Made by a program: the position numbers and the translations under genes. Below, piece after piece: positions 1-25,000 of a stretch of 64,000 bases of DNA. Where the stretch lies: positions 11,636,501 to 11,700,500 of the forward strand of contig NC_044284.2 in the NCBI RefSeq assembly GCF_004027225.2, read 5' to 3'. This DNA is from Strigops habroptila (taxonomy: Eukaryota > Chordata > Aves > Psittaciformes > Psittacidae). Position 1 is the stretch's first letter. Each line of letters opens with the position of its first letter. The notes under the pieces are model-generated. The model did no database searches. It was not told the origin of the DNA and saw only the letters and a list, made by a program, of their open reading frames with translations.

Positions 1-1146
1 AGGTGACTGCTCAGCAAGGATGGCCATATGCAGGACCCCTGGAGGAGGGTCCAGCCTGAGGAAGCCATCTGTGAAACCCACGCAGGGGTTATTGAGTGAG
101 CACACCTCCTCGGTCAGATGAGAGCGTAGGGTTTGTTGTCCATTGCTGATTGCACTGCTGACTGTACCTGTTTGAGCAGCACCATGAGATACAAGGCTTC
201 TTGGTCGTTTCAGCTGCTTTGCTTGACCACGGTCGTCCTTGTGGGACAAACTGTGGGTTTTATCTTGCCCTCACATTCCACATCTCAAGAAATGTCCTTT
301 CCCTGCCGTCCGTTTCTTGCTTGGAGTCTGGACGAGGTGAGAACACAGGACCCTGCTTTGGTTGGAGCTGGTTGATGACAAGCAGGATTATGAATGGGTG
401 GGCAGTGGATGAGTTCATGGCTTGTCTGGATCCTCCATGGACTTAGATGTCTCAAAACTCCCCACTGCCCAAGCACATCTTCTTGCAGCCAGGGTGGGGA
501 GGTGTTTGGTGGCTGTTAACCTCTTGGGAAGCCTTTGCAATGCATCCCATGCATCCATGCTACAGGTAGGGAGCTGCAGGTAGGGAGCACAGTCATGTGA
601 GTCGAAAAGTGCAGCCAGGCAAGGTTGGGTGCATTGGCCATCTCCAAGGGCAAGCCTCTGGGGATATGTATTTAGGTCTCCCCATAGAGAGCAGGCCCAT
701 ATTGCTGGGAAGCGGTGGACATCAGCAGGATGCATTGTGGAGAACCCCCTTCGAGGGACAGCAGGGTTGGCCGTGGTGGGTCTCAGGTCCTGTCACCACC
801 CAGCCAACAAGCCCGGTGCAGCGTGGTCAGAGTGAGCACGCATCCCAGGCGTGCCTGTGCGGCCGTGGCTCTGCAGAGGCTCATTTCAGGAGGTTTCCTT
901 GGAAACCTGACAGCCAGCATGAGGAGGGAGCATTCCCGAGGCAGCTCCAGCCCTAGCGGGTGGTGACCAGGCCAAGGCTGGGAGAAATGGCTTTCCCCAG
1001 GCACAAGCCGCTCCAGCGCAGTGTGGAGAAGCGGGATGCTTCGGCGAGTTCTCCCCAAGTGCCGTCTGATTTCCAGAAAGCCTTTGCTCTCCTCTGCAGC
1101 GTGCCTGCAGACCACAACCCCCTAACCCTGGGCTTTGTCTTTGCAG
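1..1146 (+). other. IGF2BP2 intron (upstream part)
   Basis: Intronic DNA preceding the first visible exon. It ends in the acceptor tract CTTTGTCTTTGCAG. I see no exon, RNA gene or clear repeat here. Confidence 0.8.
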
Positions 1147-14223
<13,077 letters not shown>

Positions 14224-15227
14224 GGCCCCCGCCGCGCCGGCCAGCACCACCCGATGAATGTAACCCCACCGCCAGCGGACCCCCAGCAGGTCAGGGGAGC
14301 AAACCAAAGACCCCCCCAAACCTCCCCTGCCTGCAGCCGGGGTGCTGCGAGGGTACGGGGAGGGGTATTGAGAGGGCTCTTCCCATCCCACAGCCTGCCC
14401 TCCACCCCGAGTCCATCGCCTCCTGACGCTATCCCTTTAGTTGGACTAACATAGGCAGAGAGAGAGAGATTTGTAATGATGTCCTAGAAGCCGCCCGTTT
14501 CATCCAGGCTTGGGGGGCTGCAGTGCTCATCGAGTGTAGAATTAATATATCAATAACAAAACTAACACTGATTTTATTTTATTGGGTTTTTTTTTAAGTT
14601 TTGTAAGATAATTTTGGGTTTTTTTTTTTTTAATTCGTTTTTTTTTAATTTCACAGGGGGGCCGGGGCAGGGAGGTGTTTGGTTTTTAGCAAAAGCAGGC
14701 TTTTTTAGAGTTGTAAGGAAAGGAGCTAGTCCATTGGTTCTCTAATGCACAGTAGAGATGTAGGATTGCCAGCAGCAGGGGGAAAAATGAGTGTTAAAAA
14801 GCAGTTTCTTAAGGGCTTTGAGACGAGCAGTGCCTGTATGAGCCAACAGAAGGGATACCGTCTCCTAAAAGAGGAATCTCTTTCACACACCCAATCCTCT
14901 TTGCTTCACAGAGTCCAAAATGGGGGTTTGCATCCCTTCTGTCCCCTTTCTGTCTGTCCATCACTGCCCAACCCAGCCGTGCTCAGCACTTACATCCCCT
15001 CACGTGGATGAGCAGCACTAGCGCTGCCTGCTCCGGGCAGGGATCTTTGGGGAAAGATCCCTGTTGGAGGGAGATGAGGGGCAAAGGGGAGGAAGGGGGG
15101 AAACAGCTTTACCAGAGGTTGTTGTCCAGGGCTGGAAAAAACAACTAGCAACTTGGTTTTAAATAAAAACAAACCCAACCCCCCAGGACACACACATACA
15201 TACCTACGCGTACACACACACAAGAAA

Positions 15228-15250
15228 CTACCTCAGGTTTTCGTACCTCA
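15228..15250 (+). promoter_or_regulatory. Paired let-7 target sites in IGF2BP2 3'UTR
   Basis: CTACCTCA at 15228-15235 is a full 8-mer match to the let-7 seed. TACCTCA at 15244-15250 is a 7-mer-A1 match. Their starts are 16 nt apart. The IGF2BP family is known to be repressed by let-7; function here is inferred. Confidence 0.7.
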
Positions 15251-15331
15251 GCACCTTGCGCTTGTGTTTCCCTTTTAGAGATTTTGTATGCCTTGTAAAA
15301 CTGATAGTTGGAGCATTTTTTTTATTTTTTT

Positions 15332-15337
15332 AATAAA
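15332..15337 (+). terminator. IGF2BP2 poly(A) signal AATAAA (proximal)
   Basis: AATAAA about 1.1 kb after the stop, the first canonical hexamer in the 3'UTR. Two more lie close together at 15516-15521 and 15528-15533, just after an A19 run at 15492-15510. Confidence 0.65.
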
Positions 15338-15834
15338 AACCGAGTTGGAAAACGATCTTGACCAAGTCAGCTGCGAGGCGGGAGAAGGAAACCCATCCCA
15401 TGCGTGCCAGAGCTCTTCCGTAGTCTCCTGCTGCTAGCTGAGAGCCAGTGGCCATTCCTTCAGAGAAAGCTTGAGAAATGTTTAAAAAGACAAAAAAAAA
15501 AAAAAAAAAAGGAAAAATAAAGTATAGAATAAAGAAAAACCCCAACGAATGAAAGCGGTGAAACCCAGCGGGCGGGAGGAGGGATGGGGTGGGATGAGAG
15601 CAGCGTGTCGAGCTGGGCGTGCGGGTGCTGGCCTCACAGGCTGCCCCGCCACGTTCCCTCTGCTGCAAAGTGTTCTGTGGAAAACCCACCCCAACAGCAA
15701 CCAAACCAAACCAACAAAGAAATATATGCAGCTACCGAGAGCCTGAGCTTGCTATCTGTTGCTTTCTTTCGAGTGCTTTGCATTGGTCACAGTTAAGCCA
15801 AGGGGTGGATGGGGAGGTGGGGAGATATTCAGCC

Positions 15835-16160
15835 TTCCAGTGCCTAAAGGGGCTGACAGAAATCCTGTAGAGGGGCTTTTTACAAGGGTGTGTAGTGACA
15901 GGACAAGGGGGAATGGCTTTAACCTGACAGAGGGGAGACTGAGATGAGACATTAGGAAGTTCTTCCCTGTGAGGGTGCTGAGGCGCTGGCACAGGGTGCC
16001 CAGAGAAGCTGTGGCTGCCCCATCCCTGGCAGCGTTCAAGGCCAGGTTGGACACAGGGGCTTGGAGCAACCTGCTCTAGTGGAAGGTGTCCCTGCCCGTG
16101 GCAGGGGACTGGAACTGGATGAGCTTTAATGTCCTTTCCAACACAAACCAGTCTATGATC
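15835..16160 (+). repeat. CR1 LINE 3'-end fragment
   Basis: About 325 bp of CR1 ending near CAGTCTATGAT. It lies in the convergent gap between the IGF2BP2 and SENP2 3' ends. Confidence 0.93.
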
Positions 16161-17855
16161 TGGGTGGAGGGAAGAGGAGGTTTGCAGGCATGGCCATGCA
16201 TAGCTTTATCCAATTGCTTGGGGAGGTGTTGCCATCATGAACCCATCTCTCCCCACACTAAACCAAGGGCCATGTATCTCTCTGTGGTTAGTTAGCAAAA
16301 CCAAAACACTGCAACACCCAGTGGGGGAAGGACCAAAGTGGTGCTTGGTTGTCCTGTGCAGGAAATGGTGGCAGGGGGAAGGTCTGCATCTGGGCATCAC
16401 ACGGGGTGGTGATGGATGTCAGAATGAGGGTACATCCCACAGCCCCCATGGCTGTGCTTCTCTGCTTCCACCAATCAGGCACTGTGGAGGGCAGAGTGTA
16501 ACATCTCAAAGCGTCAAACCACATCACATGTCACGCCCGTGTTTTGGAAAGGTACAGGGAGCAAACCCAAAAGTCCCTTCCCCACCTGCAACACAAAGCA
16601 ATCTCAAAGAAGAGCATTAGTTCTCTTGCTTGCTGCCACCCCTCACCCCCAGCCAGCAATGAATGATTCTGCAGGACCAGCAGAGTCTGCTGGTGCAGCC
16701 CTGAGACCAACATTCACCATTCCTGTAAGGCTCAGCCTGACCTAATCTCGGTGTCTGAGCCTCACCATGTCCTTCCTGTGAGCAAGGAGCACGTCATAGG
16801 GCAGATAGCATCAGAAATGCGTAAAGCTGGATGACGAGCACCCCTGCACCCAGGGCAACGACTGAGGGATGCAGCATTACTCACTCTGTACACGTACTTT
16901 TCCATCAGCATGGGAAGGCACAAGCTCATCACCTCCATAAAGTCATTTACTATGAGAAGCAAGGCCCAGATGCTGCACACAACTGTTCATCCGAAGCACA
17001 GAAGCCAATAGACTATTTCCTTCCACAGGGTGTCTCGGAACATAGTGTAGGGGCATAAGGAACCAAAGCACAGCTGAAGGGCCAGAGCCCACGAGATGAC
17101 CTTGTAGACAGAAGGGAGAGTGGCTGGTACATGTACAATTTTCCCAGCATCTCTTACAGAGAGACTTTCAGGATAGTCCTAGCATTAACAGTGTTAAAAT
17201 CTTCCTGAGTCCTCAGGGATCCAGGGAAGACTAAACACCTCGTGTAAGGACAAAACATGAGAGACGGCCTTTGTAACAGTTCTCTCTTTGGAGAATCTCC
17301 TCTGAAGCTAATCCGTTTGAAAGCAAAGGCTGGTGCAGCTGCTGACCTGCGACACGGATAAACCACCTTATCAGCTTTCCCAGGAGAGCAGATCTTCAAG
17401 CAAGGAGCAGCACCCTGAAGGCTGATCACACCCACAGTGACAGAGGGGATGCCCCCAAAATCACCCTCTTTCTCCTCACTGCTGAGGACAGGAGATACCT
17501 CGTCACCAATCAGGAATCACATTACATTATTGTAACTATGCCATTACAAAAACAACCTGACACAGTTATTTATACAATCATTCCAACATGTGATTTCCAA
17601 GCCAGCGATGGGGCAATCTTTCCTCTGTGATGGTAAATGAAAGACCCGAAATCCTACTCCAGTTCTGAAGTATAATCTAAAGAGAAACCCTCATGTTTAA
17701 ACACACCTAGCTTGGTCTGACTGTAACAGAGTTCAAACAAGCTCTTCTTTTGGCAGACACATGCAGGCAGTACTTGTGGCAGAGGGGCAATAAAGCAGTA
17801 ACCTGTTCCAGCAACACCACTGAGCCAAGGAGAACACATGTCCATAGCCCAGCAC
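16161..17855. other. Convergent intergenic gap IGF2BP2/SENP2
   Basis: No exon-like or repeat signal was recognised. Part of it may belong to a longer SENP2 3'UTR. Confidence 0.6.
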
Positions 17856-18939
17856 ATCAGTGCTGGCACATTTTATTCCACTTCCACAGCAGTACGCTTC
17901 AATACTGCATGGAGACACCCCTGTACTAGCCTTAAACACATTCCAGCACTGGACAGCCCATGTTCACCAAGCTGTGCACATGGCTTTGGTAGTCCTACTG
18001 AGAAGACTCATGAATTACCACAAAGAGGTATCTCCTACTTTGGTATCACCAGGATTGTGCTTGCTCATCTTGCTGCTGAACGACATCCTGATTGTCCCTT
18101 CAGGACTTTGTGACAATCACTTAGAGGCTTTGTGCTGCAATACTCAACCTTGCTAGAGTCTTCTTCCTCACAGATTGTACATGACCTAAAACCCACATCG
18201 ATACATCAAAATCTTCTTCAATTTAAAAAAAAAATAATAAAAATCACTCTATTTCATTGCCAGGTAGAGTTTCATTCCAATAAATATGTAACTTATACAA
18301 GAGCCTTATTTTAATAAAAAGAAATAAATACTTTTCACATTAGATAACTCCCTGGAGACAGGAAAAAAACCCCAAAGCACAAAAACAAACAAAAACCCTC
18401 CCAAAACAAAATAACCCCAACTATAGGGGCTTCACTATGGATTTGTTACAAATCAAAACATGGTAAATTCTTTCTATGGTCATCACAAATCCAGTTTTAG
18501 GAATCAAGTAGATCATAGATATTCCAGAAACAGAAGAAAACTCTCTTTGAAGAAACAGTAGCCGAGCACATTGTCCTTGGGAAGATAAAGTTCAGCTAAC
18601 ACAACTGTTACCACCACCACAGAGAGAGTCTCATTTGTCCGTAACGTGGCCACGTGTGCTCTGAGGTACGAGCATCCGTCTCCATGACAGAGGTTCACAG
18701 CATTTGTTCTCAACCGTTCCCTTGGCAAGGTCACAGCAATCTTTCTGGCTTGCACTTCCAAAGAGAGTTACTGTCTCCAAAATCGGGTGTGTGTGGGGGG
18801 TGGGTTTAACCGCTACTTCATAGCCTAAAGAGGAAAAATCGTGTGCCTGCTGTCTTATCAAATAAGAATTTAATAAAGTAACTAAAATGAGAGCTAGTCA
18901 CCCCAAGGTGATCACAGTGTTATTCTAATAGTGCATGTC
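17856..18939 (-). other. SENP2: SENP2 3'UTR (putative)
   Basis: Sequence downstream of the SENP2 stop on the - strand. The nearest canonical AATAAA on that strand is at 17872-17877 (TTTATT on +), about 1.06 kb after the stop. A variant ATTAAA lies near 18310, so a shorter end is possible. Confidence 0.55.
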
Positions 18940-19002
18940 TCACAGCAGCTGCTGATGGATTATTTCCCACACCATCTTCCTGCGGAAGTAAGGCATGTGA
19001 TT
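18940..19002 (-). CDS. SENP2: SENP2 coding exon 17 with stop
   Basis: 63 nt. It encodes [20 protein letters not shown] (residues 555-574) and TGA. Confidence 0.96.
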   Translation of the reverse strand, partial: NHMPYFRRKMVWEIIHQQLL

Positions 19003-22000
19003 CTGGAAGGACAAAAAAAAAAGCAAAATCCATTAAATATGAAGTCACAGTAGAAAGAGGCAGAAAATATGCATAAACACCCAGTTAAGTCTTTAATGGG
19101 AAGTTCCTTTTAAGAATTGTCAACATTTGCCATTTGGGTACAATATGGGTTTCACCCACACAGTTCCCAAGACGGTGACGTGACAACACAATAAAACCAG
19201 ATCTACTTGACCATACAACAGCTTATAAGCACTTTAATAAAAGACCTCCACGTTGGAAAATAAGCAGTGTCTTAACTGGTCAAAGGGTGAAGCCCATTTC
19301 TCCAAAAGATACAAAGGCCAGATAGCACAAACCCCCTGACTATGGTAACTTGCACGAGAGGAATCTCACTGATCTAACTAGGAAGCAGATACCAGACATT
19401 AAGGATGGAGAATACAGCTCTGCCCTCCTGAGGCCACTTTGAAGTTCCAACCCCAGCAACTACACACCAAAACCAGAGGAAGGTACAAAGCCTCAGCCCC
19501 CGTCCCAGACACAGTTAAGAGCTGCTGTGTAACTTCCCTGACCCTTGTATCTGTGTGAAAAAGTCTGGAGCTCACCTGGGTAAAGGTGATGGGTTTGTCT
19601 CTGGAGATGTAATCTGCGTATTTGCACACAAAAACTCCACAGTCACTTCCATTCAGTTGCTGAGGGATTTCCTAAATGAATGCAAAGAAGATGGAGAATC
19701 TTTCTCTATCTTAAAAGAAAAGCAATTTGGAAGTAGCACGCATTATTCGTACCAACAATACACTAACCAGAACCTACTTGCATAATCCATTTACTACTCC
19801 TGAACACAAGGAATACACTCAATTAACTGCACATCATCCCTCCTCTCTGCTTCCTTTACTTGGACGTTAACAATCCAAATTCTTGCCAGGCTAATATGGG
19901 ATAGCAGCCTTCCTCTCTGCAAGGCTTCTTGAGGTTTGCATAGCGTCGTGTTTCTTAAATCAAGTCTTTAGATTCTGCTTTTTGGAGAGGGGCTTTTACA
20001 GGGGCATGTAGTGACAGGACAAGGGGGAATGGCTTCAAGCTCAAAGAGGGGAGATTTAGGTTAGACATCAGGAAGAAGTTTTTCACTGTGAGGTTGCTGA
20101 GGCGCTGGCACAGGGTGCCCAGAGAAGCTGTGGCTGCCCCATCCCTGGCAGTGCTCAAAGGCCAGGTTGGACACAGGGGCTTGGAGCAACCTGGCATTGC
20201 TTAAAGATTTCATCCCAGCATGGTTTTCTGGTCCACTAACAGCCTGATGTGGTACCATAAGAACATGAGATGCTTGTGGCCATTCTCTAAATGCCGAGAC
20301 CTTAGCGACAAGGAGTTACAGTTCACATTTCAAATCCAACTAGTGCTCACATACATGTGACTCCATGCTGTGAAGTGTCCACTCTGAGAAAGTCAGCTCC
20401 AGATTTCTTTTTTCCTGGCTCTCTTCTTGCAGGTATTGGCTGTTTGAAACAAAATAAAATCACTCTTCACATCTGTAATTTAGGCCAACAAAAGGAGAGC
20501 TGCTGAAGGATCACAGGAAGATGAATAGCAGCACAGTAAAATATCAGTGGATCCTCACAGCAGCTGATTTAAGGCATTTGGAGGAAAAATCCAAGTCTTA
20601 AATTTACACACACAGTGAAAGGCTGCAAACTAATGATCAGGACTTAGACCAACTGGTCAGGAACAAAGCCACAGAGACTTCCACAAAAGTGTCAGCTCAC
20701 TGCTTAGATTTGGGGTCAGAAGACCCCAAATCACATGTTATCAGAGGAGGAGGAGAATCAAACAAGGAAGCATAATGCCATAATTCCACTGCGTACCTTA
20801 ATCCCACGCACCGGGTGCACCTCTGGAAGAACAAATACAAAAGCTTTTGGGCTAATACCTCTGGCTGAGGAATTTCCCAGGCCACCAGTTGCTGGAAGAA
20901 TACTCTCACGGAAGAAATTATTCTATGCAGATCTGTTCTTACACCCTTCCCCAGGCATCTGCCGTTAACTGTTCAAGAGAGCACTGGACTAACACAACAC
21001 TTGGCTTGTCTCTGTGGAGTTGCTCTCCTGCTCTTGCTCTACAAAGTTGTTGGATTAAGGGTTTTTTACTACTTCTGCATCAGTGGCAAAAACATCTAAG
21101 GATGCACAGCATGAAAAACTGTACCCATTAGATTTGAGCTCTTTGCCATGCCACCTGATACATCTGGGAAAGCTTGCTACAAGACATCTGTCTTGAATGA
21201 GAATGTCAGAAATATGACTAACACACTGTAAGGACACAAGGGTAGCCTGCTCATGTAAGGTGGAGGGAAATATGGTGGCTTTGTTTAGAACACTGAACAG
21301 AATAGAAAAGGTATAGACAAATTGAGGAGAAGCATGTTGCACAGCTCGCTAGGGTATAATGGGTAAACATTACAAGTGGGATATAAAAAAAGGCTTCAAT
21401 ATAAAAAAAGAATAAAAGAGTTAAGCAATAAAAAGTATTTGTAGCTGATGACAAATAGGAATGTATGTACTTTAGGACACCAACATTACTGAGCCCCAAT
21501 ATGGAAGTTCTTAAAGAAGGGGGAGTTAAAAAGCCCTTGGAAGAGTGTAATCCTTTGACAGTCAGTTTGATATTTCACTCAAAACTCTCACCTGAAATTC
21601 TTCCCTCTTATCAATAGCCCAGATTTACCGATTAATAACAAAGTCAGTGCATGTGTGCCATGGGGTTATCACTTATTTGACAGTGACGCTCTGTCTGTGC
21701 ACGTGGTGGGAAAGTGGCATAATCCAGGCATCCAAGACCCTGTGTGGACAATGTGAGACTAGCTAAATAGCCAGTGTCACACAACTTGCAGGAAGTGAAT
21801 CCAAGCTTTTTGTTTCATGTTTCCGAGAAATGTGAAAACTTGGACAAAATTCAAACACCTTCTCATAATTCATAACATAAAAACATTGACCAAGCAGTTA
21901 CTTACAACAAAGTTTCACAAATCTTGTCCCCTCTTTGTGCCATTGAATCAAAGTATTTGATGGTCTTCTTTCTGACGTCTATGACCTGTTATTAAGAGGT

Positions 22001-25000
22001 GACTGTTAGACAAAGCACACACACCAAAACCTAAATGACTTTTCTTGCTATTTTTTAATCCCCAACTCTAAATAAAAAGCTAGTTTGACTCACTGCTAGT
22101 GCCCAGTGCACCTTCAAGTGAATGGGCACTAAGATGAGGTCTTGTTTGAAGAGATCCACACCTCTGGTCCATCTTCTTACCGCTCTGTAGCCCCCAGAAA
22201 TTAGTTTGGGATAAAAGAAAGTGCTAAAAGCATGGACTGCTGGATATCCTTCCTTCTTGTTTCTTTCCACAAGAAGAGTCATGTAGAAATTAATGACCTG
22301 TACCACAAAGATGAGATGCAAAATAAGACACCAGCTTACCAAACAGAAAATATAGCAACATGTCTTTGCTGGCCACTCTAAAGTATGCAGATGGGGGAGA
22401 ACTCCAGCCTGAGCTGGAGTCAGCTTTTGTTCTGAGATGTTTGCACTTGGTTATTTCTGCAGTTTCATAAAAACACCACTCCAATAACCTAGACTAACTC
22501 CTGGAAGCTGCATAATACAACAAGTAAAGGAACTTCCAGAAACACTAGATCCTTAAGGACCTAAAATAAGAACTGACAGATATTTATAGGCTCTGCAGTG
22601 GGGGGGTCATCAAGGAACTCTTGATGACTTCTATACACAATGAAGTCATCATTGATTTTTAAATCAATTCTGAATTACAGTATCACTGTGCTGCAGCTAG
22701 TTTTACCTCATCATTAAGCCACTGAAGGTTCCTTAGCGTGTGAATGTCCTCACGGGTTACCCTTAGTTTGAAGGCACTGCTCATGATCTCATCTGGTTCC
22801 CCTTTGCCAAATGCTGCAACGACCTCTCTCTCCATAGCCTGAAATGAACAATTAAATGAGGAAGAACTTGTAAGTCAGAGTACTGAGCATGCCGACCTGT
22901 GGGCAGCTTTCAACTGAAACTAAGCTCAGGTGACAGACAACTGCCTTTGCCAGTTTTTTTGCTAAGTTAGCAACAGGACTTTTTTGTTTGTTTGTTTGTT
23001 TCAGCATCCTAACTTTGAACTTTAGAACCCAAGTTTGCTTCAATTTGTTTTCACAGAGTAAGCTGATATAAACACGTAGACAAGCAAAGACACTAAAGCA
23101 GCTGAAGAATGAACCTGTGCTCTAGGTCAGCATGACTGCAACCCCAAAGAATAAAAGCAGTCAAAATTTATACAAGTAGGGGAAACTGAACTCCCACTCC
23201 CTGATAAATAGTGTAACTAACTCCTGTGACCACTGTTACATGCAGTGCAACAATGCCCAGCATGCAAACATGACTCTGCAAGGCCCTGAGGGTGTACACA
23301 AGATGCTCGGGTCCCCCACAAGCAATGCAACACCGTGGGTCAGCAAAAGCTTATTTTTCAGGTTTTATCACCATGGTAGAACAGGTTAAGGGGCAGAGGC
23401 AATATAACTGTATAAATCAGGTTAGCACTGCTCTGTTGTTAAACTGGTAGCAGAAGCCCCACAAACCCATAAGTTAGCACAGCTGAAGTGTGCGGAGCAT
23501 AGGAAATCCTTAAAACCAGCTTTATGGCTGACCCTTGCACTGTGAAGCTACAGACACTCAGTAGCAGGTTAAATGCAAGTTCTTAGGACTTCAAGAAGCC
23601 TTAAAAACTACCTACAATAAATGGAGTTCCTTGCTGCTGTTTCACAGCTGTTTTATCTAACACACTGTCAGCCACAGTACCTCTGTGAGTGGAGAAAAGC
23701 GTTCTGTTTTTTCTGAGCTTGGGAGTTTCTCCTCTTCCACATGAAGGGCAGATGACTTTCTGGGCAGAACGGGTGCCAGATGTAATTGGAGTAACACCTC
23801 TTCTGAGATTTCAGCTTCATACCATCTCTGTTAGACAAAAGGACAATAGGGTAGCAAGCAAGCACAGATTTGTTTGCTATGGACAGCACAGAAACTCTTG
23901 CTCATACACAAAGCTGGAATGGTTTTTGTACACACATGCAACCAGCCAACTTCAAAGTCACTTTTTATTGATGACTGCATTCCAACTGTGCACCCATGTA
24001 GTGTTGCATTCAAAACATAAATGAAGGCAAGAGAGGCAGAAAGGTGGTTTGGTTTGAACTAGCACTAAGAACCCCAGCAAAGCCTTCACACATGGGTATC
24101 AATTTGAGCTTGAGATTGATATTTCTGATTCCTAAGATTAAAATTTTATTTTTGAACTCTATCCTGATCAGAGATGAAAGTCAAAGGGATGTACTTCCTG
24201 TCTCACAAAACAAGACATGACCAAGGCCAGGCTGGATGGGGCTTGGAGCAACCTGCTCTAGTGGAAGGTGTCCCTGCCTATTGCAGGGGGTTGGAGCTGG
24301 ATGAGCTTTAAGGTCCCTTCCAACTCAAACCATTCTGTGGTTCTGTAATTCTAAGACTAAAGACACCACAGTCCAACTTTGCAGGTCAACTAAGTCTATG
24401 CACTAAAAATTTTGAAGGGAAAGATTAAAGGGGAAGAATAAAAACAGTACAGTGTAGTATGCTCATAATAATCCAGAAACAAAATTAATGGCAGCAGGAA
24501 ACCCTTTGTGATAGCACTGCTCATCAAGTAATGCTCCCGCTTTCCCTGGGAAAAACAACTGGGACAAATACACAACTTACTCAACAAGATATGGAAATGA
24601 AGAGTGAAAACATTTCTCACCACAAATAGCTATATTTTCCTAATGAAAAGAAATAACTAATAACACAAGCTTACCCTTCCAATGGTTTTTTTCACTGGTC
24701 TTCCCTGTTCACGAGAGTTTTCTGCTGGTGTGTAGTACCTGTAAGCACAGGGAGAAAGAGAGAGAAATGAGCTGTATGTCCGTACTGTCCCATATAATTC
24801 TCAAGAATTCACCTTCTGGACCAGAAATGCTTTTTCAAGCCTGATTATGACTAGAGCCCCAGTGGCACACATGAACATGTGACAGTGTCTCAGCTTCCAG
24901 AACCATTCCTTTGTAGCAGTAAGACTGGGATAGCATGAAGAACTGTTAACTTTGTAAACTTTCTTCCACCTACATGTGCAAGATCCTTTTGTGTCTCTCT

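Larger units (their letters stand above)
14224..15555 (+). other. IGF2BP2: IGF2BP2 3'UTR
   Basis: Untranslated tail after the TGA. It has T-rich stretches at 14580-14650, a CA-rich patch at about 15190-15222, two adjacent let-7-type seed matches at 15228-15250 and poly(A) signals near 15332, 15516 and 15528. The exact end is uncertain. Confidence 0.8.
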
